Notes: a model not told the origin generated them from the sequence alone. A stretch of 64,000 bases of DNA from Aeromicrobium erythreum (GCF_001509405.1 NZ_CP011502.1:1984001-2048000); one strand, 5' to 3'. Counted from the first letter of the stretch, positions 1 through 10,154 are shown. Numbers and translations: made by a program.

Positions 1-20
1 GCGAGCCCCAGCTCCAGCAC

Positions 21-77
21 TGACCGTGACGATGTGGCCCCGATCCGGAACGTTCAGGGGCCACATCGTCACGGTCA
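21..77. repeat. Perfect 21-bp inverted repeat (hairpin)
   Basis: Bases 21-41 and 57-77 are exact reverse complements, separated by a 15-base loop (42-56). The structure lies 12 bases beyond the stop codon of the left-reading acetyltransferase gene, so it may end that transcript. It has no T-tract, and a 21-bp perfect stem is longer than most terminators here, so a mobile palindromic repeat is also possible. Confidence 0.85.
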
Positions 78-97
78 GCGGGGTCACGGTCAGCGGG
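68..97. repeat. Tandem 15-bp direct repeat over the acetyltransferase stop codon
   Basis: GTCACGGTCAGCGGG occurs twice back to back at 68-82 and 83-97. The second copy contains the stop codon of the acetyltransferase gene, and the first copy overlaps the right arm of the 21-bp inverted repeat. This looks like a small tandem duplication of the gene end. Confidence 0.8.
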
Positions 98-533
98 GGC
101 GGGTCATGGTGAGGCAGCCCTCGGCGTCGGGCTCCGGACCGGTGAGGACGAAGCCGCAGCGCGTGTAGAAGCGCACGCCCACGGCGTTGCCGGCCATCAC
201 GCGCAGGTGCAGCGGCGCCCCGGTAGCGGCGTGCCGAGCCACAGCCTCGACGAGGCGGTCCGCCACGCCGGTGCCCCGCGCGGCGCGCGCCACCCACATG
301 CCGAGCAGCTCGTGGTCCCCGCTCACGCCCGCAGTACCGACGTCGGTCCCGTCGAGGCAGGCCACGTAGGTGGCGACCGCCTCGAGCCGCTCCCGCCAGC
401 GCGGCTCGACGTCGAGGTCGTCGAGCCAGCGGTGCGCCGACGCGGCGAACGCGTCAGGGTCGCTGCGCAGCGCGGCGTGGCGGACGGCGCGGAACCGCCG
501 CCAGTCGTCCGGGCCGAGCCGCTCGATGCTCAG
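90..533 (-). CDS. GNAT-family N-acetyltransferase
   Basis: The product is a 147-residue single-domain GCN5-related acetyltransferase, expected to move an acetyl group from acetyl-CoA to an unknown amine. The acetyl-CoA pyrophosphate loop is visible as [11 protein letters not shown] near residues 85-95. The usual NxxGxxFYxxxGF element follows near 116-128. The frame has no ATG, GTG or TTG in a sensible place. The best start is a CTG at 533 whose last two bases form the TGA stop of ctaB (CTGA), implying coupled translation. The start is therefore uncertain. The substrate cannot be told from the sequence. Confidence 0.8.
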   Translation of the reverse strand: MSIERLGPDDWRRFRAVRHAALRSDPDAFAASAHRWLDDLDVEPRWRERLEAVATYVACLDGTDVGTAGVSGDHELLGMWVARAARGTGVADRLVEAVARHAATGAPLHLRVMAGNAVGVRFYTRCGFVLTGPEPDAEGCLTMTRPR

Positions 534-1519
534 CGCAGGAACGGGTCGACCGCCGCAGCGACGAACAGCAGCGCGAGGTAGGCGTTGGAGAAGTGGAAGA
601 GCCGCATCGGCTTGATGACCGACAGCTCCTCGGTGTCCTTGGCGCGCGAGCGCAGGTCGTAGGCCTCGACGAGGAAGACGATGCCCAGCAGGATCGCGAC
701 ACCCGTGTAGAACCAGCCCATGCCGGCGACCGGCCAGAGCGCGAGCGACGTGGCGACCATGACCCACGAGTAGACGACGATCTGGCGCGACACCGTGGCG
801 GCGCTGGCCACCGACGGCAGCATCGGCACGCCGGCGGCCGAGTAGTCGTCGCGGTAGCGCAGGCCGAGGGACCAGAAGTGCGGCGGGGTCCAGAAGAAGA
901 CGACGAGGAAGAGCACGACGGGCGGCCAGGCCAGCTCGTTCGTGACGGCGGTCCAGCCGATGAGCGCCGGGAAGCAGCCGGCCGCCCCGCCCCACACGAT
1001 GTTCTGCGGCGTGCGGCGCTTCAGCAGCATCGTGTAGCCGACGACGTAGAAGACGTTGGCGGCGAGCGCGAGCCCGGCCGAGAGCCAGTTGACCAGCAGG
1101 CCGAGCCACAGGGTCGAGACGACGGCGAGAGCCAGGCCGAACCAGAGCGCACCCGCGGTGGAGACACCGTGGCGCGGCAGCGGTCGACGCGACGTGCGCC
1201 GCATCTTCTGGTCGATGTCGGCGTCGAACACGCAGTTGAGCGCGTTGGCGCTGCCCGCGGAGAGGGTCCCGCCGACCACGGTCGCGACGATCAGCCAGAA
1301 CGACGGCACGTCGCGCGCGGCGAGGAACATGACCGGCACCGTGGTGAGGAGCAGCAGCTCGATGATGCGCGGCTTCATCAGCGCCACGTAGGCGTTGAGC
1401 ACGTCGACCGGACCGCTGCGACGGACCTGGCTGGACGTCACCACGCGGGTGTCCGCGCCAGCGTCCTCCGCCGGGGTCGACGAGGGGTCGTTGCGGCTGC
1501 TCGACCGAAGTGCACTCAC
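530..1519 (-). CDS. ctaB: Protoheme IX farnesyltransferase (heme O synthase)
   Basis: This integral membrane UbiA-family prenyltransferase adds a farnesyl group to protoheme IX, giving heme O for cytochrome c oxidase. Both Asp-rich motifs are present: the N-x3-D-x3-D element with the following basic RRTSRRPL near residues 95-112, and [14 protein letters not shown] near 220. Several hydrophobic helices fill the rest. The GTG at 1519 gives 329 residues and sits 7 bases after a TAGACT hexamer, so a leaderless message is likely. A GTG at 1444 would give 304 residues, nearer the family norm, and cannot be excluded. It diverges from tkt and overlaps the downstream acetyltransferase by 4 bases. Confidence 0.93.
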   Translation of the reverse strand: MSALRSSSRNDPSSTPAEDAGADTRVVTSSQVRRSGPVDVLNAYVALMKPRIIELLLLTTVPVMFLAARDVPSFWLIVATVVGGTLSAGSANALNCVFDADIDQKMRRTSRRPLPRHGVSTAGALWFGLALAVVSTLWLGLLVNWLSAGLALAANVFYVVGYTMLLKRRTPQNIVWGGAAGCFPALIGWTAVTNELAWPPVVLFLVVFFWTPPHFWSLGLRYRDDYSAAGVPMLPSVASAATVSRQIVVYSWVMVATSLALWPVAGMGWFYTGVAILLGIVFLVEAYDLRSRAKDTEELSVIKPMRLFHFSNAYLALLFVAAAVDPFLR

Positions 1520-1526
1520 CTGGCAG

Positions 1527-1532
1527 AGTCTA
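1527..1532 (-). promoter_or_regulatory. Predicted -10 element of leaderless ctaB
   Basis: TAGACT on the minus strand lies 7 bases before the GTG start, which puts transcription initiation at the start codon. No convincing -35 is seen. Confidence 0.45.
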
Positions 1533-1614
1533 GACGCTCGGCGATAGGGTCGAACCGAGGGCTCCACCACGTCCCTCCCCAGAATTTCCCCACGACCCAG
1601 GAGCGACCAGCACC

Positions 1615-3792
1615 GTGACCAGCACCTCTGCAACCCTGGACTGGACCGAGCTCGACGCCAAGGCGGTCGACACCGCGCGTCTGCTCGCTGCCGACGCCGT
1701 CGAGAAGGTCGGCAACGGCCACCCCGGCACCGCCATGAGCCTCGCGCCGGCGGCCTACCTGCTCTACCAGAAGCTCATGCGGCACGACCCGAACGACCCG
1801 TCGTGGATCGGTCGCGACCGCTTCGTCCTGTCGTGCGGCCACTCGAGCCTCACGCAGTACGTGCAGCTCTACCTCGCCGGCTACCCGATGACGCTCGAGG
1901 ACCTCAAGAGCCTGCGCACGTGGGGCAGCCAGACGCCGGGCCACCCCGAGCACGGGCACACCCCCGGCGTCGAGGTCACCACCGGCCCGCTCGGCCAGGG
2001 CATCGCCAACGGCGTCGGCATGGCCATGGCCGCCCGCCGCGAGCGCGGCGTCCTCGACCCCGAGACCGGCGCCGGCGAGAGCCCGTTCGACCACCACGTC
2101 TACGTCATCTGCTCCGACGGCGACGTGCAGGAGGGCGTGTCGGCCGAGGCGTCCTCGCTCGCCGGGCACCAGAAGCTCGGCAACCTGACGGTCCTGTACG
2201 ACGACAACAAGATCTCGATCGAGGACAACACCGACGTCGCGTTCACCGAGGACGTCGCGGCCCGCTACGAGGCGTACGGCTGGCACGTGCAGACGGTCGA
2301 CTGGACGCACGGCGGCGGCGAGTACCGCGAGGACGTCCCCGCGCTGTGGGACGCCTACCAGGCCGCCGAGCAGGTCACCGACAAGCCGAGCCTCATCGTG
2401 CTGCGCTCGATCATCGCCTGGCCCGCCCCGTCGGCGCAGAACACCGGCGCCTCGCACGGCTCGGCGCTGGGCGGCGACGAGATCGCGGCCACCAAGGAGC
2501 TCCTCGGCTTCGACCCCGAGCAGACGTTCGCGGTCGCCGACGAGGTCATCGCGCACACGCACGCGGCCCGCGAGCGTGGCGCCGAGGCGCACGCCGCCTG
2601 GCAGGAGACCTACGACGCCTGGCGGTCCGCCCAGCCCGAGCGCGCGGCCCTGCTCGACCGTCTCCAGGCGCACGAGCTGCCCGAGGGCTGGACCGACGCG
2701 CTGCCGACGTTCGAGGCCAGCGACAAGGGCGTCGCCACGCGCGCCGCCTCCGGCGACGTGCTCACCGCGCTTGCCCCCGTCCTGCCCGAGCTGTGGGGCG
2801 GCTCCGCCGACCTCGCCGGGTCGAACAACACGACCCCCAAGGGCGAGCCGTCGTTCATCCCGCCGGAGTGGTCGACCAAGAAGTTCCAGGGCGACTGGTA
2901 CGGCCGCGTGCTGCACTTCGGCATCCGCGAGCACGCCATGGGCGCGATCCTCAACGGCATCGCGCTGCACGGCCCGACCCGGCCGTACGGCGGCACGTTC
3001 CTCGTGTTCAGCGACTACATGCGCCCCGCGGTGCGCCTCGCCGCGCTGCAGCAGCTGCCCGTCACCTACGTCTGGACCCACGACTCCATCGGCCTCGGCG
3101 AGGACGGCCCGACGCACCAGCCGATCGAGCACCTCGCGGCGCTGCGCTCCATCCCCGGCCTCGACGTCGTGCGGCCCGCCGACGCGAACGAGACGGTCGC
3201 GGCGTGGCAGACGCTGCTCGGCATCCACGACCGTCCGGTCGCGCTGGCCCTGAGCCGGCAGAACCTGCGCACCTACCCGCGCGGCGAGGTCGACGGCGAG
3301 ACCTGGGGCGACGCCGCCGACACGGCCAAGGGCGCCTACGTGCTGCTCGAGGCCCGTCGCGACGGCCAGGTCGTCACCCCCGACGTCGTCCTGGTCGGCA
3401 CCGGCAGCGAGGTCGAGATCGCGGTCCAGGCCCGTGAGGCGCTCGCCGCCGACGGCATCGCGGCCCGTGTCGTGTCGATGCCGTCGCGCGAGTGGTTCGA
3501 GCAGCAGGACAGCGGGTACCGCGACAGCGTGATCCCGCCGTCCGTCCGTGCCCGCGTCGTCGTCGAGGCCGGCGTGTCCTTCGGCTGGCGCGACGTGGTC
3601 GGCGACGCCGGCCAGGTCGTCGGGATCGAGCACTTCGGTGCCTCGGCCGACTTCCAGCGGCTCTACCAGGAGTTCGGCATCACGCCCGGCGCCGTCGCTG
3701 ACGCCGCCCGCGCCTCGATCGACGCGGTCGGAGCCGCGGAGGCACCGTTCCACGCACGCCCGAGCGGTCCGGTCCTGCCCGACCAGCACTGA
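1615..3792 (+). CDS. tkt: Transketolase
   Basis: This 725-residue thiamine diphosphate enzyme of the non-oxidative pentose phosphate pathway moves two-carbon ketol units between sugar phosphates in the cytosol. The ThDP/Mg motif SDGDVQEG begins near residue 167 and continues to the DDNKIS segment. The N-terminal [10 protein letters not shown] and the pyrimidine-domain GIREHAMG are also typical. The start is a GTG preceded by CAGGAG about 10 bases upstream. It is the first gene of a right-reading series of pentose phosphate and upper glycolysis genes and diverges from ctaB with 95 bases between. Confidence 0.97.
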   Translation: MTSTSATLDWTELDAKAVDTARLLAADAVEKVGNGHPGTAMSLAPAAYLLYQKLMRHDPNDPSWIGRDRFVLSCGHSSLTQYVQLYLAGYPMTLEDLKSLRTWGSQTPGHPEHGHTPGVEVTTGPLGQGIANGVGMAMAARRERGVLDPETGAGESPFDHHVYVICSDGDVQEGVSAEASSLAGHQKLGNLTVLYDDNKISIEDNTDVAFTEDVAARYEAYGWHVQTVDWTHGGGEYREDVPALWDAYQAAEQVTDKPSLIVLRSIIAWPAPSAQNTGASHGSALGGDEIAATKELLGFDPEQTFAVADEVIAHTHAARERGAEAHAAWQETYDAWRSAQPERAALLDRLQAHELPEGWTDALPTFEASDKGVATRAASGDVLTALAPVLPELWGGSADLAGSNNTTPKGEPSFIPPEWSTKKFQGDWYGRVLHFGIREHAMGAILNGIALHGPTRPYGGTFLVFSDYMRPAVRLAALQQLPVTYVWTHDSIGLGEDGPTHQPIEHLAALRSIPGLDVVRPADANETVAAWQTLLGIHDRPVALALSRQNLRTYPRGEVDGETWGDAADTAKGAYVLLEARRDGQVVTPDVVLVGTGSEVEIAVQAREALAADGIAARVVSMPSREWFEQQDSGYRDSVIPPSVRARVVVEAGVSFGWRDVVGDAGQVVGIEHFGASADFQRLYQEFGITPGAVADAARASIDAVGAAEAPFHARPSGPVLPDQH

Positions 3793-3806
3793 GCGCGCAC
3801 AGCAAC

Positions 3807-3834
3807 GGGGCCTGCGCCGCCGGCGCGGGTCCCA
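3807..3834 (+). other. GC-rich intercistronic hairpin between tkt and tal
   Basis: The arms 3807-3818 and 3822-3834 pair through about 11 bp, including one G-T wobble and one bulge. There is no T-tract. A second short stem (GCCGCC-GGAC-GGCGGC) lies just before the tal ribosome binding site. These may set the relative level of tal or slow mRNA decay, but a regulatory role is only a guess. Confidence 0.45.
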
Positions 3835-3875
3835 CCCCGACCATCACGCCGCCGGACGGCGGCAGGAGGAGCATC

Positions 3876-4964
3876 ATGAACGAGCGACTGCAGGCCCTGG
3901 CCGACGCCGGGGTCTCCATCTGGCTGGACGACCTGTCCCGCGAGCGCATCGAGTCCGGCAACCTCGCCGAGCTCGTCACCGAGGACGGCGTCGTGGGCGT
4001 CACCACGAACCCGACGATCTTCGCCTCCGCGCTCTCCGACGGCGACCGCTACGCCGCCCAGGTGGCCGAGCTGAAGGCCGCCGGTGCCGACGTCGACGAG
4101 ACGGTCTTCGCCCTCACGACCACTGACGTGCGCGAGGCGTGCGACGTGCTGCGACCCGTCCACGACCGCACCGACGGCGTCGACGGCCGCGTCTCGATCG
4201 AGGTCGACCCGGGCGCGGCCCGTGACACCGCCCGCACCACCACGATCGCGAAGCGGCTGTGGGAGACGGTCGACCGGCCGAACCTGCTCATCAAGATCCC
4301 CGCGACCGTCGAGGGCCTCCCGGCCATCGCCGACGCGATCGCCGAGGGCATCAGCGTCAACGTCACGCTGATCTTCTCCCTCGAGCGCTACCGCGCCGTC
4401 ATGGACGCCTACGTCGAGGGTCTCGAGCGCGCCGCCGAGGCCGGTCGCGACCTCTCGGCCATCCACTCGGTGGCGTCGTTCTTCGTGAGCCGCGTCGACA
4501 GCGAGGTCGACGGCCGGCTCGAGGAGGGTGACCCCCTGCGCGGCAAGGCGGCCATCGCCAACGCGCGGCTCGCGTACGAGGCCTTCGAGGAGGTCTTCGG
4601 CTCCGAGCGCTTCGGCTCGCTGCGCGAGCGCGGCGCCCGCCCCCAGCGGCCGCTGTGGGCGTCCACCGGCGTGAAGGACCCTGCCTACCCCGACACGCTC
4701 TACGTGACCGAGCTCGTGGTCGCCGACACCGTCAACACGATGCCGGAGAAGACGCTGCAGGCCTTCGCCGACCACGGCGAGGTCGAGGGCGACCGGGTCA
4801 CCGGCCGCTACGACGAGTCCCGCCAGGTCATCGCCGACCTCGAGGCGAAGGGCATCGGCTACGACGAGGTCGTGGCCAAGCTCGAGAAGGAGGGCCTCGA
4901 GAAGTTCGACGCCTCCTGGGCCGAGCTGCTCGACAGCGTCCGCTCCGAGCTCGAGAAGGCCTGA
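3876..4964 (+). CDS. tal: Transaldolase
   Basis: This 362-residue enzyme moves a dihydroxyacetone unit from sedoheptulose 7-phosphate to glyceraldehyde 3-phosphate, linking the pentose phosphate pathway with glycolysis. The Schiff-base lysine is K140 in LLIKIPAT. The TTNPTIF element at 43-49 and the [11 protein letters not shown] segment are typical of the longer actinobacterial type. GGAGGA lies 6 bases before the ATG. It is 83 bases after tkt and 3 bases before pgi, so it is very likely cotranscribed. Confidence 0.97.
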   Translation: MNERLQALADAGVSIWLDDLSRERIESGNLAELVTEDGVVGVTTNPTIFASALSDGDRYAAQVAELKAAGADVDETVFALTTTDVREACDVLRPVHDRTDGVDGRVSIEVDPGAARDTARTTTIAKRLWETVDRPNLLIKIPATVEGLPAIADAIAEGISVNVTLIFSLERYRAVMDAYVEGLERAAEAGRDLSAIHSVASFFVSRVDSEVDGRLEEGDPLRGKAAIANARLAYEAFEEVFGSERFGSLRERGARPQRPLWASTGVKDPAYPDTLYVTELVVADTVNTMPEKTLQAFADHGEVEGDRVTGRYDESRQVIADLEAKGIGYDEVVAKLEKEGLEKFDASWAELLDSVRSELEKA

Positions 4965-4967
4965 GCC

Positions 4968-6572
4968 ATGGCGGCACCGGACGTCACGCTCACCGTCGCC
5001 GACCAGGCCGCCCTCGACGCCGCGCTCGCGGAGCTCGTCGCCGACCGCTTCGCCTCGCGGCTGCACGCCCACGACGCCATCCTGTGGGGTCCCGACGCGG
5101 AGTCCGAGGCGGCCAAGCGGTTGTCCTGGACGACGCTCGCGGAGTCGTCGCGACCGCTCGTCGCCGAGGTCGAGGCGCTGCGTGCCGAGCTGCACGAGCG
5201 CGGTCTCGACCACGTCGTCCTCTGCGGGATGGGCGGCTCGTCGCTGGCCCCTGAGGTCATCTGCGCCGCTGCCGGCGTCGAGCTGACCGTGCTCGACTCC
5301 TCCCAGCCCGACATGGTGCGGACGGCGATCGCCGACCGCCTCGAGCGCACGGTCGTGGTCGTGTCGAGCAAGTCCGGCGGCACCGTCGAGACCGACAGCC
5401 AGCGTCGCGCCTACGAGCACGCCTTCACCGAGGCGGGGCTCTCCCCTGCCGACCACCTCGTGGTCGTCACCGACCCCGGCTCGCCGCTCGACGAGCAGGC
5501 GACGCAGGCCGGGTACCGCGTGTTCCACGCCGACCCCGAGGTCGGTGGTCGCTACTCCGCGCTCACCGCGTTCGGCCTGGTGCCGAGCGGTCTCGCCGGT
5601 GCCGACATCGGCGATCTGCTCGACGAGGCCGCCGACGCCACGGCGACGCTGTTCGCCGACGACGCCGCCAACCCGGCGCTGCGCCTCGGGGCCGCGCTCG
5701 GCGTCGCCAACCGCTCCTCCGTCGACAAGCTGGTGCTCCTCGACCACGACGCCGGCACGGCCGTGGCCTGGGGCGTCGGCGACTGGATCGAGCAGCTCGT
5801 CGCCGAGTCGACGGGCAAGATCGGCCACGGCATCCTGCCCGTCGTGGTCGAGAGCAGCCACGCGGTGAACGTCGAGCCGAGCACGCCCGACTCCTTCCTG
5901 GCCGTCTCCGGCTCCTCGGACACCCCGACGAGCACGTCCGGCTGGGCCGCGGGCGTCACCGGCGGCCTCGGAGCGCAGATGCTGTTGTGGGAGGTGGCCG
6001 TGAGCGTCGCGGGCGCCCTGATCGGCATCAACCCGTTCGACCAGCCCGACGTCGAGAGCGCCAAGCAGGCCGCTCGCGACAAGCTCAGCGGCGGCGGTGA
6101 CAACGAGCCGGGCGCCGACCTGGTCGAGGGACCGGTCTCCGCGTTCGGCACCGACGCCTCCAGCCTCGCCGACGCCGTGGAGCAGCTCCTCGCGCAGGTC
6201 GACGACGAGCACGGGTACCTCGCCGTCCAGGCCTACCTGGACCGCTGGGACCTCAGCGCCTACGCGGGGCTGCGCGAGCAGCTCGCCCGCCGGACCGGGC
6301 GCCCCGTCACGTTCGGGTGGGGGCCGCGGTTCCTGCACTCCACGGGCCAGTACCACAAGGGCGGCCCGGCGACGGGCGTGTTCCTCCAGCTGACGAGCGA
6401 CCCGCACGAGGACCTCGCGGTCCCCGGTCGCGACTTCACGTTCGGGGAGTTCATCGCCTCCCAGGCCGCCGGCGACGCGCAGGTCCTGCGCGACCACGGC
6501 CGTCCGGTCCTGCGCCTGCACCTCTCCGACCCGCAGGCCGCGGCCGCCCCGCTGCGCGACCTGCTGGGCTGA
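4968..6572 (+). CDS. pgi: Glucose-6-phosphate isomerase
   Basis: This 534-residue enzyme interconverts glucose 6-phosphate and fructose 6-phosphate and feeds the zwf product line encoded next. The SIS-type sugar-phosphate pocket shows as GMGGSSLAPE near residue 87 and SSKSGGTVET near 133. The C-terminal part contains the HSTGQYHKGGP segment. It is the form found beside tal in actinobacteria, shorter on alignment of motifs than the E. coli enzyme style. Spacing is 3 bases after tal and 3 bases before zwf, a tightly packed operon. Confidence 0.93.
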   Translation: MAAPDVTLTVADQAALDAALAELVADRFASRLHAHDAILWGPDAESEAAKRLSWTTLAESSRPLVAEVEALRAELHERGLDHVVLCGMGGSSLAPEVICAAAGVELTVLDSSQPDMVRTAIADRLERTVVVVSSKSGGTVETDSQRRAYEHAFTEAGLSPADHLVVVTDPGSPLDEQATQAGYRVFHADPEVGGRYSALTAFGLVPSGLAGADIGDLLDEAADATATLFADDAANPALRLGAALGVANRSSVDKLVLLDHDAGTAVAWGVGDWIEQLVAESTGKIGHGILPVVVESSHAVNVEPSTPDSFLAVSGSSDTPTSTSGWAAGVTGGLGAQMLLWEVAVSVAGALIGINPFDQPDVESAKQAARDKLSGGGDNEPGADLVEGPVSAFGTDASSLADAVEQLLAQVDDEHGYLAVQAYLDRWDLSAYAGLREQLARRTGRPVTFGWGPRFLHSTGQYHKGGPATGVFLQLTSDPHEDLAVPGRDFTFGEFIASQAAGDAQVLRDHGRPVLRLHLSDPQAAAAPLRDLLG

Positions 6573-6575
6573 GCC

Positions 6576-8099
6576 GTGGCGATGCAGAGCAACCCGCTGC
6601 GCGACGTCCGCGACCGGCGCCTGCCGCGCATCGCGGGCCCGTGCAGCGTGGTCATGTTCGGCGTCACGGGCGACCTGGCGCGCAAGAAGCTGATCCCGGC
6701 CATCTACGACCTCGCCAACCGCGGCCTGCTCCCGCCGGGCTTCGCGCTCGTCGGCTTCGCCCGGCAGGACTTCGGCGACCAGTCGTTCTCGGAGATGCTG
6801 AAGGCCGCCGCGCAGGCCGGCGCACGCACGCCCTGGCGCGAGACCGTCTGGACGCAGCTCGAGGCGGGCATCCGGTTCGTGCCGGGGTCCTTCGACGACG
6901 ACGCCGCGTGGCTGCAGCTGGCCGCGACGATGGCCGAGCTCGACGAGCAGCAGGGCACGGGCGGCAACCACGCCTTCTATCTGTCGATCCCGCCCGGCCT
7001 GTTCCCCGTGGTCGTCGGCAAGATCAAGGAGCACGGGCTCGCCGACCAGTCCGGCGGCTGGCGCCGCGTCGTCATCGAGAAGCCCTTCGGGCACGACCTC
7101 GCGTCGGCCCGGGAGCTCAACACGCTCGTCTCGGAGGTCTTCCCTCGCGAGAGCGTGTTCCGCATCGACCACTACCTCGGCAAGGAGACGGTCCAGAACA
7201 TCCTGGCGCTGCGCTTCGCCAACGGCATGTTCGAGCCGCTGTGGAACAGCCACTACGTCGACCACGTCCAGATCACCATGGCCGAGGACATCGGCATCGG
7301 CACCCGCGCGGGCTACTACGACGGCATCGGCGCGGCGCGCGACGTGATCCAGAACCACCTGCTGCAGCTGATGGCGCTCATCGCGATGGAGGAGCCGGTC
7401 TCCTTCAACGCCGAGAGCCTGCGGCTGGAGAAGCAGAAGATCCTCGCGAACGCGCGGCCCGCCACCCCGATGGCCCAGCACACGGCGCAGGCCCAGTACA
7501 CCGCCGGCTGGGCGGGCGGCGAGCACGTGGTCGGCTACCTCGAGGAGCAGGGCATCCCGGAGGGCTCGCGCACCGAGACGTACGCGGCCATCAAGATCGA
7601 CATCGCCACGCGGCGGTGGGCGGGCGTGCCGTTCTACCTGCGCACCGGCAAGCGGCTGGGTCGGCGCGTCACCGAGGTGGCCGTGGTCTTCAAGGCGGCG
7701 CCGCACCAGCCGTTCAGCAAGAACGACATCGAGGAGCTGGGCCGCAACGCGCTGGTCATGCGGATCCAGCCCGACGAGGGCGTCACGCTGCGCTTCGGCG
7801 CGAAGGTCCCTGGCACGACGATGGAGATCCGCGACGTGCTCATGGACTTCGCCTACGGCGGGGCGTTCGTCGAGAGCAGCCCGGAGGCGTACGAGCGGCT
7901 CATCCTCGACGTGCTCCTAGGCGACCCGCCGCTCTTCCCGCAGCAGGAGGAGGTCGAGCTCTCCTGGAAGATCCTCGACCCGGTCATTGCGCACTGGCAG
8001 CGGGAGAAGAGCATCGACACCTACACGTCGGGCACGTGGGGTCCGCCCACCGCCGACGCCATGATGGAGCGCGACGGTCGCACCTGGAGGCGTCCCTGA
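6576..8099 (+). CDS. zwf: Glucose-6-phosphate 1-dehydrogenase
   Basis: It oxidises glucose 6-phosphate to 6-phosphogluconolactone, making NADPH, the entry step of the oxidative pentose phosphate branch. The 507-residue protein has the nucleotide loop GVTGDLARKK at 29-38 and the substrate and catalytic motif RIDHYLGKE near 196-204. The GTG at 6576 is used here; an in-frame ATG two codons later is an equal choice. Its stop TGA shares one base with the opcA start, so translation of the dehydrogenase and its assembly factor is coupled. Confidence 0.97.
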   Translation: MAMQSNPLRDVRDRRLPRIAGPCSVVMFGVTGDLARKKLIPAIYDLANRGLLPPGFALVGFARQDFGDQSFSEMLKAAAQAGARTPWRETVWTQLEAGIRFVPGSFDDDAAWLQLAATMAELDEQQGTGGNHAFYLSIPPGLFPVVVGKIKEHGLADQSGGWRRVVIEKPFGHDLASARELNTLVSEVFPRESVFRIDHYLGKETVQNILALRFANGMFEPLWNSHYVDHVQITMAEDIGIGTRAGYYDGIGAARDVIQNHLLQLMALIAMEEPVSFNAESLRLEKQKILANARPATPMAQHTAQAQYTAGWAGGEHVVGYLEEQGIPEGSRTETYAAIKIDIATRRWAGVPFYLRTGKRLGRRVTEVAVVFKAAPHQPFSKNDIEELGRNALVMRIQPDEGVTLRFGAKVPGTTMEIRDVLMDFAYGGAFVESSPEAYERLILDVLLGDPPLFPQQEEVELSWKILDPVIAHWQREKSIDTYTSGTWGPPTADAMMERDGRTWRRP

Positions 8100-8998
8100 T
8101 GCAGATCAACCTCGAGAACACGACGTCGCCGCAGATCGCCCGCGCCCTCGTCCGGGCCCGGGTCGACTCCGGCAGCCCCGCCATGGACATGGTGCTGACG
8201 GCGCTCGTCGTCACCGACGACGAGACGGTCGGCGAGTCGCTGCGCACGGCGGCGGCGCTCTCGCGCGAGCACCCGTCGCGCGTGATCGGCATCGTGCTCG
8301 GCGACGGTCGCGGTCACCCGCGGGTCGACGCGACGGTGCGGGTGGGCGAGAACGCCGCCGGCGAGTCCATCCTGCTGCGGCTCTCCGGACCGCTCACCAA
8401 GCACGCGGAGTCGGTCGTGCTCCCCCTGCTGCTGCCCGACTCCCCCGTCGTGGTGTGGTGGCCGGGCAAGCCGCCGACGAACCCGTCGCAGGACCCGATC
8501 GGCCGGCTCGCGCAGCGCCGGCTCACCGACGCCGAGGCGTCGGACTCCCCGGTCCGGACGCTCAAGGCGACGGCGCGGCACTACAGCCCGGGCGACACCG
8601 ACCTGTCGTGGACGCGCCTCACGCCGTGGCGTGCCCTGCTGGCCGCCGCCCTCGACCAGGCCACGGGCACCGTGCACCGCGGCAGCGTCGAGGCGGGGTC
8701 GGGCAACCCGGCGGCGCGTCTGCTGACCGCGTGGCTGCAGTCGCGGCTGCGGGTGCCGATCACCGAGCGGCGCAGCGAGGGCGAGCAGATCGCCCGCGTC
8801 GTGCTGGAGACCGACGCCGGCGACGTCACCATCGAGCGCATCGACGCCGAGACCTGTCTGTTCTCGATCCCGGGCGCCGCGCCGCGGCACGTCCCGCTCG
8901 GCCCGCGCACGCTGGCAGAGCTGCTCGCCGAGGACCTGCGCCGCCTCGACGCCGACGACGTCTACCACGAGACCCTCACCCACCTCCTGGAGTCCTGA
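8099..8998 (+). CDS. opcA: Glucose-6-phosphate dehydrogenase assembly protein OpcA
   Basis: OpcA helps assemble and activate Zwf in cyanobacteria and actinobacteria. The 299-residue product has the family's VVWWPGKPP segment near residue 117 and no catalytic motif. Its ATG overlaps the zwf stop (TGATG), and its own stop overlaps the pgl start in the same way. The frame stays open far upstream through zwf, but the overlap geometry and the conserved MQINLENT N-terminus fix the start here. Confidence 0.95.
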   Translation: MQINLENTTSPQIARALVRARVDSGSPAMDMVLTALVVTDDETVGESLRTAAALSREHPSRVIGIVLGDGRGHPRVDATVRVGENAAGESILLRLSGPLTKHAESVVLPLLLPDSPVVVWWPGKPPTNPSQDPIGRLAQRRLTDAEASDSPVRTLKATARHYSPGDTDLSWTRLTPWRALLAAALDQATGTVHRGSVEAGSGNPAARLLTAWLQSRLRVPITERRSEGEQIARVVLETDAGDVTIERIDAETCLFSIPGAAPRHVPLGPRTLAELLAEDLRRLDADDVYHETLTHLLES

Positions 8999-9714
8999 TG
9001 CCCGACGCCCCCGCCGCCCGCACCCTCGTCCATACCGGCGCCGACGCCCTCGCGGCGGCCGTGGCCGCCGCGCTCGCCGAGCGTGTCGCAGCCGTCCAGG
9101 CCGAGGGACGCACGCCGCACGTGGTGCTCACCGGCGGCACGATCGCCATCGCGATCTACGAGCGGCTCGACGCCGAGGCCGCCGACTGGTCCGACGTCGT
9201 CTACTGGTTCGGCGACGAGCGCTTCGTCCCGGAGGGGCACGAGGACCGCAACGACCGCCAGGCGCGCGACAGCTTCCTCGACCGGCTGTCTGTCCCGGCG
9301 TCGCAGGTGCACAGCATGCCGGCGCACGGCTGCTCGACGTCGATGGCCGAGGCGGCCGACGGGTACGGCGCGTCCCTGCCCGACGAACCCTTCGACGTCG
9401 TGCTGCTCGGCGTCGGACCCGACGGGCACGTCGCGTCGCTGTTCCCGGGCTTCGCCCAGGTGCACGAGCAGGAGCGTCGTTGCGTGGAGGTCTTCGACTC
9501 CCCCAAGCCCCCGCCGGAGCGCACGAGCCTGACCTTCCCGGCGCTCAACCACACGCGCGCCACCTGGTTCCTCGTCTCCGGCGACGGCAAGGCCGACGCG
9601 GTGGCCCGGGCGCTCGCCGCCGACGGCTCCCTGGAGGAGACCCCGGCACGCGGCGCGCACGGTCGCGACGAGACGCTCTGGTTCCTCGACGAGGACGCCG
9701 CCGGCCGGCTCTGA
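8998..9714 (+). CDS. pgl: 6-phosphogluconolactonase
   Basis: It hydrolyses 6-phosphogluconolactone made by Zwf. The 238-residue protein has the family motif GVGPDGHVASLFPG near 138-151 and the upstream WFGDERFVP segment of the NagB/RpiA-like fold. It is the last gene of the tkt-tal-pgi-zwf-opcA-pgl run, coupled to opcA by a one-base stop/start overlap. A bidirectional terminator follows 33 bases later. Confidence 0.95.
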   Translation: MPDAPAARTLVHTGADALAAAVAAALAERVAAVQAEGRTPHVVLTGGTIAIAIYERLDAEAADWSDVVYWFGDERFVPEGHEDRNDRQARDSFLDRLSVPASQVHSMPAHGCSTSMAEAADGYGASLPDEPFDVVLLGVGPDGHVASLFPGFAQVHEQERRCVEVFDSPKPPPERTSLTFPALNHTRATWFLVSGDGKADAVARALAADGSLEETPARGAHGRDETLWFLDEDAAGRL

Positions 9715-9747
9715 CGCCGAGCACCACCCCCGCTGCGGGAACGACAC

Positions 9748-9774
9748 CGCCCTCCACGCTCGGCGTGGAGGGCG
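9748..9774. terminator. Bidirectional terminator between pgl and rbpA
   Basis: A perfect 12-bp stem (9748-9759 with 9763-9774) closes a TCG loop between two convergent genes. It is GC-rich and lacks T-tracts, which is normal in this base composition. Confidence 0.75.
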
Positions 9775-9799
9775 ATGGTGTTCCGGACCGCGGGGACGG

Positions 9800-10153
9800 T
9801 CAGAAGATGATCTCGCCGGACTTGCGACGCGACCGGAGCGAGTCGAGCGCCTCGGTGAGGATCACCTGCGCCTCGTCCTCGCTGCGACGCTCCTTCACGT
9901 AGGCCAGGTGCGTCTTGTAGGGCTCCGTCTTCGGGGCCGTCGGACGGTTCTCGGCGTCGTGGCTGGCCGGGAGGCCGCAGCGCGGGCAGTCCCACGACTC
10001 CGGCGGCTCCGCCTCGAGCGCGAAGTTCAGCGCCGTCTGGTGGTCGTTGGCGCAGAAGTAGGTGACCGCCTTGCGCGGCGCGGCCTCGCCACGCTCGGCC
10101 TCGCCCATGGGCCCCGAGCCGATGCGGCTGCCGCGGATCGCTCCCGCCGCCAT
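9800..10153 (-). CDS. rbpA: RNA polymerase-binding protein RbpA
   Basis: RbpA is an actinobacterial RNA polymerase partner that binds sigma factor region 2 and core polymerase and stabilises the open complex. The 117-residue product has the N-terminal GSRIGSG tail, the central domain with paired cysteines (FCANDH and CPRCG), and a basic C-terminal sigma-interaction helix. It is transcribed left, one base downstream of secG. This strengthens the assignment of the window to actinobacteria. Confidence 0.95.
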   Translation of the reverse strand: MAAGAIRGSRIGSGPMGEAERGEAAPRKAVTYFCANDHQTALNFALEAEPPESWDCPRCGLPASHDAENRPTAPKTEPYKTHLAYVKERRSEDEAQVILTEALDSLRSRRKSGEIIF

Positions 10154-10154
10154 G

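Noticed and set aside
3663..7706. Very long open frame (1347 codons) on the minus strand opposite tal, pgi and zwf
   Set aside because: It is antisense to three certain genes, its composition is low-complexity (Arg, Gly, Val, Asp) with no domain, and high GC makes such shadow frames common.
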